DNA of 64,000 nucleotides from Boswellia sacra (lineage: Eukaryota > Streptophyta > Magnoliopsida > Sapindales > Burseraceae): contig SNVD02006194.1 in assembly GCA_013180625.2 (NCBI GenBank), positions 124,001-188,000 of the forward strand, in the 5' to 3' direction. Positions 12,837 through 25,309 of the stretch are shown one piece after another; within the stretch, counting starts at the first letter, position 1; every line of letters starts with the position of its first letter. Below the pieces are notes generated by a model that saw only the letters and a list, made by a program, of their open reading frames with translations, searched no databases and had not been told where the DNA came from. The translations under genes were made by a program, and so were the position numbers.

Positions 12837-15175
12837 CGTACGTATGTATGTATGATGTATTTTCTGATAAGAAACTATGAATTCTATTAGATGATAACTG
12901 TATCAAAGACGACAAGCAGTCTACAAAAGTAGGTCTAGCCCTAATAAAAGACGAACTACACAAAGGTTTTCAATCAATCCTATACATTTTGAAACTTAAA
13001 AACACCCCAAATCAACATGTAATACGCAAAACTCCCTCCCAATTCAGATGACTAAAAAGGAAAAGAGGTATTGTGAAACTCTTTTGTCATTGAAACCCAA
13101 AGAGAAGCTAAAAGCCGAATTCTATCCCACAAAAATTGAATGTATGTCTTTGTAGTACTTCCGAGCAAGCTTCTATTCCTTTCATTCCCTTAACCAAAAT
13201 ATTGCCATAACAGCACACTTCCACAATACTTTAGCCTTTTAACATATAGTGTATGATCCAAATAAATCGCTAATTATCTGTGTAGTGTAAGCCGAATAGC
13301 TAACTAAAAAGGCTATAGACAACTTTAAACTAGCTAATAGCAAAATCTAACCTGAGTTCTTCCCAATGTAAGTAAATAAAGAAAAAGGAGATATCCTGAC
13401 AGGCTTTTGAGAGCCAAGCACAAAGAAATTTGTGGCACACAACCCAGTTAGAGTGAGATTGTTTGAAAATATAAGACTTCAGTGAATTTTTATTTTTAAT
13501 TTTTATCCCTGTGAAACCAACTCCCGCCATATCCATTCAGTGGGTGACTCTAATGAATGTCAAGAATATAAATTGCTTGAATGATATAATCTGAACAAAA
13601 AGTGAAGATCCAGATCACTCTTAAAAGAATAGGGCAACTATAAAATAAAGTGGAGCAATATAGCACAAAGAATTCTACTAATAGAAATCTAGAGAACGTG
13701 AAAGAGCCTATAAAAAGGGCACAGATGATATGGTATTAATCTTACTTGCTTAACTTCAGTTTCATCGTCTGCAGCTTAAGTGCAGGTGCCGAATGATGAA
13801 CTCTGATGCCATGAGTTGTGCGTTTATTAGAATTTGTTTGCAGCTGCTGTGAAATCTTCCCATTCATGTAGAAATTGTCATTAGCAATATTAAATTTCCA
13901 GTTGCATTGATATTTACGACCTGTCAGCACAGAGGAATCTGAACTACTCGAATTCACTGACCGAGTTACAATCATAGCCCCAGCATGAAGCTGAAGATGT
14001 TTACTATCATTGTTATCTAGGATTTCAAAAAGCATTTGCTTATCTTGAAGATCAAGAATTAGCTTGGGCTTCCCAATAGCATCTTGTGGCTCCCAGATAA
14101 CATCGTCCAACCAAGATCCGTCCATCACCGCTTTGTTCTGCAATGCAACTTTGCTAAAGCGCTTCATAGAATCAGTTTGGCTAAGCTCTGGTAAGAGATT
14201 CTCTCGTCTTCCATCGGAATGATTTATATTCTCCATGTCTAACTGAGACTCTAACCTCAAAATTTGGGGATGGCACTTGCTTTCTGTAAGTGAATAATTT
14301 ATATGATCTGAAGAATTTCTTGAGCCAAAGGGCTCCAACAAAATGTGAGAGTGATGACTAACAATTTTATGATCCATCTCATCAGATAGCTCTGAATGAC
14401 GACCATGTTGCTTAGGCTCAAGTTCTTTTCCCCTTATAAGAGAAGCTTCTGAGTCAACTCCAATGATTTCACAACCATCAACAGAATTTTCACTTACTGC
14501 AGGAGAATTGTCCCATAGGATATTTTCTTCCCAGTCATGCTGATCAAGAGGGAAAAATTTCGGGCTCAAGACTGACTGCAGTCCCTCTGAAAAACTTACT
14601 ATTGAGTCCTCTTTCATTGGTTCTGCACTAAAACAAGAGTCCTTTCTTTGCTCATCACGTTGTTCAGACAAAGGAGTGGCATCTTGCATAACACAAAATT
14701 TTAGTAATTCGGAATCATCATCATTAAGTAAGTTCTGCTGAACTGTATGTGCCTGAAGTGAAAAACCTTGACCAGAGCCCTTTAAATAACCCTCTTCATC
14801 ATCTTCAACAAGTCTTGAGATATCCAAGACATCATATTTGTCTAGAATGATCAAGAAAGAAAGGGTGAACAGAACTCAAAACAAGAAGTTCAGAACTATA
14901 AATTGTTAGAAATGAGAACATTAAGAAAATAAGACCACGTACCTTTATGAATGGAGTGTCTTTGATCTTTTTTCTCTCGTTTCTTCAAGGGTTCATGAAT
15001 ACCAAATATTTCAGAGAATCGTAAAATCACCATTCCATCTTCTACACACAGAACTGGAAGTGGTGTGGGGGCTTGGCCATCTAATGGCTCTTCCAATATA
15101 TCAGCCACCACCTCCTGCTATTTGTTATTAAGAAAATGAAAACATAATTACATCAATCGTGAAAAACCAAGACAG

Positions 15176-15206
<31 letters not shown>

Positions 15207-18200
15207 TGCTTAAATTTAGTTCAACTCATATCCATCTAGTTTTAGCTGCAAGGGTTGGGCTTAGTGGTAAAAAACCCTTGGCCCCATCATTGAGGTCAAG
15301 GGTTCATTAAATCTTCCCTTAGGGCCACCTACCGAGAACATATAGGGCGTGTTTGATGCGCTGTATAGCGCTGTATTGTATAGTATTAAGAAATTATACT
15401 GCGTTTGGTGCGGAACTGTATAGTATAACGCATGTACTGTAGCGACATTGTAGTGGGTACTGTAGCGGCACTGTTTGTATAAAAGTTGAGTGTTTTTATA
15501 CCAAGCCTACCCATGGTATTACACTGTATAAGCTTATTTTTGTCTCAATCTTCACTAATAAATACAAAAAAATTATATAAATTAAATATTTATATAATTA
15601 TTAATTAATAAATAATTTATTAAATATTTAAATAAATAAAAAATTTAATAATTAAATTTTTATATTAGAAATAATTTTAATTATTATTTAAATTTATTTT
15701 ATATTTAAATTAAATGTTTCATATTATAATTTTTTTGGGTTTTATCTAATACAACAATGTTCTATCAAATATAGTATAGTATTATATTTTATCTAATCTA
15801 ATCCTATACTATTCAATCCAATCCAATCCAAATAAATTTACGCTATCCTATACAATATTATACAACGCATCAAACATGTCCATACATGTCTCACATGTAT
15901 CCCGACCACAAAGCTTGTAAGATGTTAATGTAAAATTTGACGGACAAACGAAAGGTAGAGGGATTTCTAAGTGAAAAAAAAAAAATCATCATATCCATCT
16001 GGTTATCTTTTAAGATGAGAAGCCAAAGTCAACAGCCAAGTATATCACAAATGAATTATTTTATTTTATTTTTTTGAATTAACATTTGACACTCATTAAG
16101 GGAACATCAGTGAAAGAACTCATAATAAAATTATAATATGACAAAAACATGTAAACCTATGACATTTTATTTGTAAAATTGATCATTTCATATGATATCG
16201 TAGCCAGCACATAAGCAACCAATGGCATACATGAGTTTAATATTCTACACAATGCCCATACAGTCGAACATTAAGATAAAATGCAGTGATTTCATGTGCT
16301 AAACAAACTCAGAAGTCATTTTCTTAGGAAATAACAAATATCACACTGTCACACATCCTAGCAACCGGTTACTAGAAACATGGGACTCTGCAAAGTGGTA
16401 ATTCAATCTGCAGCAATCTGTTACTTTTCATGCGTTTCCAAAAGATTGAAAAAAAAAAAAATAGAAGGATAACAGTTTTCAATTCAAAACAAATTGTCAA
16501 TATACTTCTTACACTTTCCAATATCAAAAAATACCTCAGAGAAAAGAAATTCAAGCCAAAAGATTAAAAAAAAAAAAAAAAAAAACAGAAGGATTACAGT
16601 TTTCAATTTGAAACAAATTGTCAATATACTTCTTACACTTGCCAATATCAAAAAATACCCCAGAGAAACGAAATTCAAAACAAAAAGTCTTATAAAATTT
16701 AGAAGTATAAACATCGCCAACTAACCTCATTTTGATCTTCGAACCCCATGTCTTCATCAGTACCTAAGAAGCTATTTTGCAGATCATTCTCAAGAGATTT
16801 CTCTCCTTCCAGAAGTGCTGTAACACAGTCCTCCCCCGGCTCACCTGAAAGGGCAATTCTAAAGTCCAAAATCAAAATGGTACACTAAGAAAAAAGTTCA
16901 TGGTAAAAACTTAACTTTATAGAAGCAAGGTCACCACAAACCGCAGAATCAAGGCAACAAGGTGATCAGAGAGATTAAAAAAAAAAAATTATAAATTTAT
17001 CTCTTTCTCTTCTTGTTCCTGCAGATATAAATTCTAATTTACTGAAATGTACTTGCTCAGCTACATTTTTTTAATATATCACACTAATTCTATTTAAACT
17101 TTAAGAGAGAGAGGCAGCATGTAAGTATACTTGAAGAAGGCTAAGCAGAAACCATATTAAACATCCTGCATTAACAACCTAACCAGTCAGCAAAGATTCT
17201 TGCATGCAAAGAAGTTACACACACAAGTTAGCTTACCCTCCTATAGCAGTTCCCAAATTTAGATTTATATTTGATGATAACCATGTACTAAACACTACAG
17301 CCCGCATTTTTGCAACCCCATAAAAACTAACATAAAAGGTCAACGGGAGCTCCCGAGTCAATACGCTATAGAATGTATACAATACTTGAAAACACACCAG
17401 TTGATTCTCTGAACTAAAATCTAAGCCAACTTCACATTAAACAAGTATTAAACATGGCAAATACAAAAATTGCATGCTACCAAACTTACCAAAAATTCAT
17501 TTCAAGGTACAAATCTTTTTAGAATCTTAGTTTGGCATCCACCAGGCAACTTTTTAGTAAAAAAAAAAAAAAATAAATGCAATTCGCAACTCAATAATAC
17601 AACAATTCTTTTTGGTAAGGTGTTTACAAAGAAAAAAAAATGTAAAACTTACATTAGACAAGTATTAAACATGGCAAATACAAAAATTGCATGCTACCAA
17701 ACTTACCAAAAATTCATTTCAAGGTACAAATCTTTTTAGAATCTTAGTTTGGCATCCACCAGGCAACTTTTTAGTGAAAAAATTAAATGCAATTCTCAAC
17801 TCAATAATACAACAATTCTTTTCAGTAAGGTGTTTACAAAGAAAACATATATATGTAAAACTACTATAACTCAATAAAGGACCACTAAAAATACAATATA
17901 AGAACACTCAAATTCCACTATTGCATCCTCACCTCATCATGATTCGACTAAGAACAAGATGAATGTAAAGATAAAAAATAATAAACAGATAAAAGGAAAT
18001 ACATAAGCTGTTCATAACAACAAAATCAAAAGGGAACGATCATCTAACCTGATATAGATAGTGCCGAAACTTCTTTTTCTTTATCCACCACCTCATGTTC
18101 CTTCTCAAATTCCTCATCCTCGTCATAATTTTCATCGTCAAACAGGGAATTTGTAGGTTTCAAAGTATCCAGAGAAACTTCAGCAGAGAAGTATTCCCGC

Positions 18201-20836
18201 TTTGGTAACAGGTGGTCCTCTTCACTGGCAGCTTGAATCTCTGGCCCCTCATACTGCTCATCAATATCCTCATAATCAACTGCATCTTCCGCCTTTGCAT
18301 CATAATCTAGCAGCAGAAACCCAAATTTAGAAGTAATCACAAATTTAGGCCAGTACAAAAGCCTTTTGAAGCTATGTATTAAACAGAAGTTCAGCCACAC
18401 AATTTAGTATAGCTTAAAGAAAATTAGCCTATCCTCCAGCTCAAAAGTAAAACAGATATGTAGACATTATTTAAAATGTTACTAAACGAAAGGATTATGT
18501 ATACGAGGGGATGCAGAATCACCAATCTTTGGAAGGACAAAGAACCTTGTAAAGATATAGAGTATGAAACTAGAAAAGAAAGAGAAGTTGTCAGGCAAAG
18601 CATATTAACATAATACACAGACCCTCATGCAATAATCATATCATAGTAGTTTAACATCTAAATATCAAACCTCATGTTCCTTTACAAATTCCTCATCCTC
18701 ATCACAACTTCATAATCAAAAAGAAAAGTTGTAGGTTTCAAAGTACCCAGAGAAACTTCAGCAAAGAAATATTCCTTTTGGTGACAAGATGTCCTCCTCA
18801 TTGGCAGAGAAGGTTTATCTTTTTCTTAAGAATAATAGATACACTTCCAATGAAAGTGATATCTTAATCCATTTTGGTAACTAGAGGGTTATCATAATCC
18901 AAAAGCAAACCGCTAGTTGGACCAAACCTCATTTCCGGATTTTTTTTTTTTTCTCTCCTCCTCTCTCTTGAAGGAGACAAAATTTTTTATTAAAAACAAT
19001 ATCAGAAAATAAGAAAATTTTCGTGGACTAGAAATCCAAATTAGAAATAAAAAATTTGCAAACATGAAGCATTTTTTTTTTTCATTTTTATTTTTTCAAT
19101 ATCCAACGTTCTAAAATAAAGTTTAGCTCCGGCAACTAAAACCTTAATAGCCCAAAAACTTGTGGAATACAATATCCTAAGGAGGTCAACCACGGGGAGT
19201 GCCTCTTTGTTGAAACCAAATGCATTTTACCACTGAACTGAACATTCAAGTTACGAACCAATATAATTGAACACAATTCTATCAAATTAATAGCTTGTTT
19301 TTCTTTCATTAAACTATGTTCAGTGATGTACATGTATTAACCATTATACGCCTCTCTTAATGATTTAAAAGAAGAAAATAGTCGCGAAAATAAATTAGTT
19401 GAAGAAACAAAGATACTAACAGAACACCAAAAACTGCATGAGAGAAATTTTCCTGGCAGACAACATCACCTTGATCAACAGCATCAGATGGTGCTTGCGG
19501 TGAATTTACTGACAACTGAAAATCATACAACCTCATAAGTGTCAGTTCATTTCAAGCAAAAAAAAAAAAAAAATCTAAGAATGTCCATCAAAAAATTTCA
19601 ATGAGGGATATCAAAGAATCATAAAGCTAAATCACATAATTGAGATCTCCATACATCTATTTCTGTTAGAGATGGACCCAGCTTGTCAGCAAGTGCAGCA
19701 AGATGCTCCTTTGCATCCTGTAAGAAACGGAAAAAAGAAAAATTGGCATGCCAAGCACTAATTCAACATAGCAGATCAAAAAGAAACAAAAACTGTGCAA
19801 GATATACTGAACCCAGACTTGGAATATATATAGTAACTAACCATTAACTTCCCATTACCAAAGCTGCACAAGAATATAAATAAGGTGCAAATAAACCCAC
19901 AAAAACAAAGGCTAATAGGCCCACATGATGAGGATTTTATTTGTATGCCAGAGCTTATTTGTCTCTATATATGTATTATCATCATTTATTTCTATAAATC
20001 ATGCCAGATTAATTATGAGATAAAGATAGGAAGATCACCTCATCAAGGTAATCAACATCAAGATCCCCTGAATTGTCAACATTTCCGAACATAAACCCCA
20101 AAAGCCGGTTACCCCCACTAACATCCTCATATTCCTCCTCATCATCTGCCAAATCAGAAAAAGCAAGTAAGATTTAAAACAAAAGGTATATATAATTGAT
20201 AACTATAGGTTTCTAGCTATGCACAAAAAAATTTGAAATGCATAGAAATGCCAAAAAATAAATGGCAATAATTGTGACAAGTAATATCCAAACAATGTGG
20301 GAAAGGTACCAAGCAAAGCCCATTCTCCTTTAAATAAAAAAGTCATCATATATGTTGCATAATTATCATTGTATCTATTAGACTCCAATGACTTTTATGT
20401 TTTCTACTGTATTGGAGGGAGTACTTTTAGCACCAGTACTTTTTTTTTTTTTGACAACCCAAAAATCTCTCCCCCTTTCTTCTATCAACTACATACAATT
20501 GAAATAAGCAATCTAACCTCACGATCAAATCATCCCAAACATGTCCATTTACATCCTTAGGAACGCAAAAATGTAGAGAAATTCATTTGGAAACTATCAA
20601 TGCATCCAGATAATTTTATTTGCACCCCTGTATCCCATTCTCTACTTAATTCCATTCACTACTCTACAACACATGCCTCCTTTTATAACTAATAGACAGA
20701 TTATCACCAAATACATTTTGAATAACCCAATATAACAAAGATAACATTAAGTGAACAAATAATCAGTGAATCGAGCAACCAACTTACCATCATCCCGGCC
20801 ATCCTTCGAAGCACTACCCGAGTCGTAACCACCCAT
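1806..20836 (-). CDS. TAF1: Transcription initiation factor TFIID subunit 1 (TAF1, HAF1/HAF2 type), 21 exons
   Basis: TAF1 is the nuclear scaffold subunit of TFIID; it contacts TBP, binds acetylated histones and has reported acetyltransferase activity. I joined 21 exons with intact splice sites and closing phases (high to low): 20836-20788, 20145-20039, 19717-19655, 19515-19470, 18306-18049, 16844-16726, 15114-14943, 14841-13746, 12531-12329, 12200-11963, 10481-10145, 9159-8950, 8787-8695, 7717-7511, 7166-6960, 6512-6026, 5792-5587, 5462-5346, 3978-3922, 3834-2641, 2168-1806. Total 5829 nt, 1942 aa, close to Arabidopsis HAF1. Seen in order: acidic TBP-binding-like N terminus (LLGFMFGNVD), DUF3591/HAT region about 560-1190 holding a ubiquitin-like fold from residue 671, zinc knuckle (C1419, C1422, H1427, C1434), lysine-rich coiled region, and a bromodomain about 1825-1925 with the MYND asparagine. 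The start MGGYDSGSAS matches the family. No inactivating change is seen. Confidence 0.97.
3185..3440 (-). repeat. Four peptide repeats inside TAF1 exon 20
   Basis: About 19-residue units with the core ESQKPSIVIRPP occur four times in a row, ending in slightly different DR/DK linkers. The DNA copies have diverged (for example SILIRPP and SHRPSIVIRPP). Arabidopsis HAF1 has fewer, looser copies of the same motif in this region, so copy number here looks expanded. The segment is probably unstructured. Confidence 0.8.
3979..5345 (-). other. GC-AG intron 18 of TAF1
   Basis: Exon 18 ends ATGAAG and is followed by GCAAGT (minus strand, 5346/5345), the usual consensus of GC-AG introns. The next exon starts after an AACCAG acceptor at 3979. 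Using GC keeps phase 0 and joins LGDMK to TFKEKK as in the family. The nearby GT four bases further on would shift the frame. Splicing here is therefore inferred to use a GC donor. Confidence 0.85.
6715..6830 (-). repeat. SINE-like tRNA-derived head in TAF1 intron 15
   Basis: The minus strand shows an A-box-like ttggtggtaaaatt and, about 45 nt later, a B-box-like gagttcaaatcc, the spacing of a tRNA-derived pol III promoter. No full tRNA cloverleaf can be drawn, so a SINE fragment is the better reading. Confidence 0.4.
8505..8541. repeat. (AT)n microsatellite in TAF1 intron 13
   Basis: Uninterrupted AT dinucleotides over about 35 nt, within the intron between exons 13 and 14. Confidence 0.9.
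12794..12856. repeat. (TA)n-(TATG)n compound microsatellite in TAF1 intron 8
   Basis: A run of TA dinucleotides passes into repeated TATG/TACG tetranucleotides. Intronic, with no coding effect expected. Confidence 0.85.
15176..15204. repeat. (TA)n microsatellite in TAF1 intron 6
   Basis: About 28 nt of TA dinucleotides just upstream (minus-strand sense) of exon 7. Confidence 0.9.
15240..15325 (+). repeat. SINE-like tRNA-derived head in TAF1 intron 6
   Basis: An A-box-like cttagtggtaaaa is followed by a B-box-like gggttcattaaatc. It resembles the SINE-like heads at 6.7 and 19.2 kb. It directly abuts the MITE that begins at 15,345. Confidence 0.35.
15345..15881. mobile_element. 537-bp MITE with inverted termini in TAF1 intron 6
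   Basis: The left end GGGCGTGTTTGATGCG matches the reverse complement of the right end (GGACATGTTTGATGCG), and the similarity continues through the TGTATA-rich stretch. ATA flanks both ends, a 3-bp target duplication that fits a PIF/Harbinger (Tourist-like) MITE, although TAA/TTA is the more usual target. The inside is extremely AT-rich and non-coding. Full TIR length was judged by eye. Confidence 0.65.
16438..16690. repeat. Tandem duplication (~120 bp, 2 copies) in TAF1 intron 6
   Basis: Two nearly identical blocks share a poly(A) run, then 'ggatnacagttttcaatt' and 'aattgtcaatatacttc', and end at 'cagagaaa'. They differ mainly in A-run length. The second copy lies next to exon 6. Confidence 0.8.
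17432..17865. repeat. 217-bp tandem duplication in TAF1 intron 5
   Basis: Two copies in direct orientation are offset by exactly 217 nt (acaagtattaaacatgg at 17,441 and 17,658). They differ by a few substitutions and the length of an A-run, which suggests a recent duplication. Short ORFs here simply repeat and are not genes. Confidence 0.9.
18667..18812 (-). pseudogene. Decayed duplicate of TAF1 exon 5 inside intron 4
   Basis: This stretch matches exon 5 (about 18,088-18,232) over roughly 145 nt on the same strand, sharing blocks such as cctcatgttcc, cctcatcctc and gtaggtttcaaagta. It carries substitutions and indels, including a loss within the LPKREY codons, so it cannot be spliced in frame. 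I infer an old partial tandem duplication of exon 5 that was never retained as coding sequence. Confidence 0.8.
19128..19335 (-). repeat. SINE-like fragment in TAF1 intron 4
   Basis: The minus strand has an A-box-like ttcagtggtaaaatgc with a weak B-box (gtggttgacctcc) at tRNA-like spacing. Its similarity to the heads at 6.7 and 15.2 kb is partial. Confidence 0.3.
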
Positions 20837-21760
20837 TTATGGTAATAACAGTATTGCACTACAACAACAGAAAGAGTTAAAGACACACTATTAAAGAAAT
20901 TTGAGGTTTTAAAACATCTTTCTTTGATTGATTAATGAAAAAGAAAAGTCAGTTCCACATAAATAAATCCAAACAAAAATCGTACAACTAGTGAAATCAA
21001 AGCTGCAAGAGAGCAGCTTTGAGTTGGCAGCACTTTTTGGGAACAGAACCACACCTCCCTCTATTGGTATGGCAGGCAGACATCTCAACCTGCATTTCAA
21101 TCGTACTGCGCTGACACAGCCACCTTCGAGGGTGACAGAATCACAGAATCTACACAAACAATCTAGAAATTATAATTAAAATTTGCCGATTGAAAGAGAA
21201 AAAAATAATAAATCGAATCAAAACCCCAATTTGAGACGAAGTAAAAAGGAGTAAGGCTTGAAAAGTGAGATCGTAGAGAGTTACTGGAGATAGACTGCTT
21301 TAAATAAGAAAATAAAATAGATTAAAACAGAAGAGAAAACCAAAATAAAATTAGTTTGGTTCTTCAACTTATCGCCATGTTCCTAATTCAGACAATTAGA
21401 ATTTTTATTTAAAAAATAAAAGAATAAAAGACCTGTTAAAGCTTGAAAGGCCTGCTGAAAGCGGGGGCACTCCTGCGTTCGTGAGGCTTTTGCGTTTGGC
21501 GTGCTTCCTGGCTGCGAGAATAGGGGAGCTGAGCGGTGGTTTTCGAAATTAGAAGTTGAATTGATACTTCAAAATGAGTCAAATTGGTGCTGGAGGTGGT
21601 GGGATTTGTTTCGTTCGACAAGATACGGAAATAGGAGGAGAACTGAATGGGCTCTCTGTTTGTGCCCTGCGTTTCGGCCAAACCACGTCGTTTTGGTTGC
21701 TACAGACACACACACTCAATATGACACGTGGTAATGGGCAAAAAAAAATTATTCAATAAA
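20837..21760 (-). promoter_or_regulatory. TAF1 5' untranslated region and promoter
   Basis: Sequence upstream of the TAF1 ATG. A pyrimidine-rich acceptor ending TTGTTGTAG lies about 24 nt before the ATG (near 20,860), so a 5'UTR intron is likely. The matching donor could not be fixed. The less AT-rich stretch 21,430-21,720 probably contains the first exon and core promoter. The transcription start is not visible from sequence alone. Confidence 0.45.
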
Positions 21761-23058
21761 AGTGTATATTTAATGAAAAGAAAAAATTTATAAAAAAATT
21801 ATATATATATATATATAGGCGTCAGGCGCAAAAAATTTCTCTTCATCCACCGCTGCCAACTCCTTCGATTTTCTATCCTTTTGCCCTAAGCGCTACGATC
21901 TCCATTGTCGACTCTCTCTCTTTCCAGCTCTTCTCAACTTCCTCTTAGCCAAGACACTTGCTCAAGTGTGTGTCCACATCCCCCACTTTTCCCTAGCTTT
22001 TTTTGTATATAAATTAATGTAAATTTTTGCACCATCCCAAGCCAAAACCCACATCCACAAATCTCTGAACCACTCTTTTTTGCAAAGTTCTATTCACTAT
22101 CCCAGCCTTGTTCCTCTTTCACATCAATCGGCTCATGTCAAGACATGCTCTAGTGATCTTCGCAGCAAATTTTACATAGAATCATCTTGTGTTGTTGCAC
22201 AAATTTCATAAATGGAGATAACAAGCAAGTTAATGGCGGAGAGAGAGTGGGTTCGGTGGATGGAGGTTATGAATGGGAGAGATGCAGAAGAGTTAGTGAC
22301 CGTGGGTGGAACAAGAGGGATTTTTTTTTTTTTTATTTGTTGAACTTTTTTTATTTTTATTCAATTTTTTATTTCGCTCTTTGCCACATTATCATTGTTT
22401 GGTCTATATTTTTATATTTAATTATGATTGAGCTGAAATCTCTTAATTACCCTTAGAGACGTTAACATTAATGTGATGATAGTAACAGCTGGACTTAAGG
22501 CTTTTGTTTTAATCATAAAACTTAATACTTAATGTTGCTTAATTTATATCATTTAATATTATATTTTTTATCATTTTATATAGAAAAAATAAGTTTTAAG
22601 TGGATAACTTAATTTAAATGTCATATTTTTATTTTTATTATGAAAAATAAAAAATATTAATATTATTATAGTGTCAATCTTAAAAATTAAATAATTAACA
22701 ATGTTATATCAAAATTTCAATCGTAATAAATTATGAACCTACATGTTATGTGTATATATATTTATATATAAAATCTATTATACATTAAATATAATAATCA
22801 ACTTATCTAATATAAAAATAGAAATTTATTATTAATATATAGAAAATCAATTATAATAAAATCAAATGCATATATTTATGCAAATAAATTATATTTTTAT
22901 TTATTGATTTTGTTTAAAAAATTAAAAAAATTAGAGAAGATGAAATTGTTAGAGTGGCGCCGCTGGCCATCGCCGTCCGCCAAAGTCCGCCGCCATTTGT
23001 TGCTGGTCCGTTGACACTGCACATATTGAAATGATCATTAAATGACGCTCAAGCTAGG
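21761..23058. other. Intergenic sequence with no supported gene
   Basis: The stretch holds a (TA)n tract near 21,800, a CT-rich segment (21,840-22,150) that resembles a plant 5'UTR, and very AT-rich sequence from 22,490 to 22,920. I find no ORF with recognisable similarity. Confidence 0.4.
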
Positions 23059-24074
23059 GGGATATTTTTTTATTTGACCCCTTTGGGGGCCCCTTATCCA
23101 AATATAACCCTCTTTTAAAATTTAATTATGTATGACCCTTTTTACAAATAAAAAGACTTCAATGTCCTTATTATTAGACTTCAAATGTAGGAAACGTTTG
23201 CTGGTATAACAAAACCTTATCTTCCCCCCCTCTCTCTTTCACTATTTCTGCAAAATCGCTAACATGCACTCGCTGTTAGCAAACAGCTCGACCTCTCTCT
23301 GACGCAATCCCTTGCTCACTTTCCTTCCATTTGCGCTGCCTCTCTTCTCTCTCGCTCCTTATTTTTCACAAATTTCAAACCCACCCACGTTTTACTCGGT
23401 TGATCCTGTGTTTGATCAGAAATTGCACTTCCATCACCGCAAGTCATCTACAGAGTTTCGTCAAGCCGTCTCACTTACTTTTTACGAAGCATGGAGTTAA
23501 CATCAACGCTTATGTCATATCTTCTCAGGATGCTCATCAGGTTCAAATTATGGGATTTCTTAAATATTTTTTGATGGTATATTGGCAGTAAAATTCAATT
23601 GTTTTGTTCTAGCTTTCTTTAGTTTTGTGCTACATCTTAATTCAATCTTTAAGTGTTTGTGATTTTTTTTTCAATTTACATTCCGTGAATTAAAAAAAAT
23701 ATTTTTTGTTTTGAGGGTATTTGTGTTGTAGATGAGCACGGCAGGTAATGTTACTTTAAATTTATCAAAAAATAAGATGCCATAAACATTGTTGTGTAGC
23801 AAGCACGATTTTGTCTGCAAAATTCCTAAGACCTAAAATTTACACAACATAGTCGTGCTCATTATTTTTTGCACAATGAGTTAGCATGAACAATTCGTGC
23901 AAAAAAGTGAATTCTAGAATTTTACATGACTGAGTTATGCTTCCACGATTTCCAAAATAGACATCATAATTATGGATGATAAAATTTATAATTATCTATA
24001 ATATCAATAGAAAAGAAAACCTCAAACAGAATAACTCAAACAATCGATAAATTAAATTCAGATTATGTTTTTTT

Positions 24075-24745
24075 GCACGACTGGGTCGTGCAACAAAACA
24101 GATTATGTTCTGTATTCTGTTTTGTTGCACGACCCGGTCGTGCAATCAGCACGAATTCCTTATAATCCATGAAAAACATGTTTTACAGATTTTTTTAAGG
24201 AAAAGAAAGGCAAAATATGGAGATTAAATGACTAGGATCTTTGAAGATTGGCATTCAAGATACAAAAAGCCAAGAATGCCCACTATATTTTAATGAAATT
24301 CGAGTTGGAAGCCAAATGGATTTATGATTTTAAGAACTTTTAGACAAAGATGAAAGAGTCATTCGACATCTTGTGATAAAGAGGGATAAAGCAATCACTA
24401 AGGATTGCCTTCCACACGTTGCGGCTGGTATGCAAGGTTAAATCCATTTTCAAATCTGCAATTTTGCAATTTCAAATCTGCAATTTTGCACGACCGGGTC
24501 GTGCAACATTACAGATTTGCACGTTTACTTCACGACTGGGTCGTGCAAAATTTTCGATTTCACATTGATGCACAACCTGGTCGTGCAACACAAGGTGGTT
24601 TTATAGTTGATTTAATTCAAAGCACGACCTAGTCGTGCAATAGAACCAATTTAACTTTGTTGCACGACCTAGTCGTGCAATTAGCACGATTAGGTTGTGC
24701 CAAATTTCTGATTTTAATTTGCGCATGACCAGGTCATGCAAGTAC
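24075..24745. repeat. Palindrome array A1 (GCACGACCnGGTCGTGC)
   Basis: About eight near-palindromic copies of GCACGACCnGGTCGTGC occur here (around 24,075, 24,125, 24,488, 24,530, 24,570, 24,622, 24,661, 24,722). They are separated by 15-50 nt of AT-rich sequence and followed by decayed half-sites. The middle bases vary (c, t, g, ta) while the arms stay complementary. Reading frames through it give ARPGRA/LHDRVVQ strings, which are a by-product of the palindrome, not a protein. Confidence 0.9.
24083..24135. repeat. Perfect 20-bp inverted repeat (hairpin) within array A1
   Basis: GGGTCGTGCAACAAAACAGA at 24,083-24,102 is exactly complementary to 24,116-24,135, with a 13-nt loop. Two palindromic sites therefore sit head to head with their flanks also inverted. 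Confidence 0.95.
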
Positions 24746-24789
24746 CATGGCTTTAGTCATGCTAATTGATTGTAGAGTTTTTTCTAAGT

Positions 24790-24920
24790 TTTTCTTATAT
24801 TGTATAGTTTTCACTCTGATTACCGGCAAGTCCATAGAAGTTATACGTCATCCAGATCATGCTCAAAAGTATAGGAAGGAGTTAGCGGCAGATATGTTTG
24901 ATGTGAGATCGTGGAAATGA
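24790..24920 (+). pseudogene. Ulp1-like protease C-terminal fragment in MULE-1, plus strand
   Basis: It encodes LITGKSIEVIRHPDH, then YRKELAADMF and a C-terminal RSWK before TGA at 24,918-24,920. This is the same C terminus that follows the GDCG motif at 32.6 kb. The catalytic part is missing; palindrome array sequence comes just before it. The 3' flank to about 25,290 is nearly the same as that of the 32.7-33.0 kb copy. Confidence 0.75.
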
Positions 24921-25309
24921 GTTGTATAACCATGTTGACATTCCGCATTGTAGAAACCATGACATTCCTCTCAAACTTTGTAATACTCTTTTGAATATAC
25001 GTATTTGATCATGACTTTCCTCTCAAACTTTGTAATACTTTTTTGGATAAATGTATTTGATTCAAGGGAATGAGTAATTGCAGCATCATACCTTTGTTGA
25101 TTTTAATGTCTTTATATTGATCTAAAACTTACTGAATAGTCGTATCACTTTGATAATTATATGCCAATTTTATTCACGGTTTAAGGGTGTATATGTAACA
25201 ATTTTAAACACATCATCCTTTAACTTCTTATAATATTTGCTCCTATTTGCATGACTATTTTTATGTCTGCTACTTTGCACGACTATATTTCACTGTACAG
25301 GAGTCCATC

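Noticed and set aside
21436..21759. Small protein genes in the TAF1 upstream region
   Set aside because: ORFs on both strands are short, of unrelated composition and lie in the likely 5'UTR/promoter.
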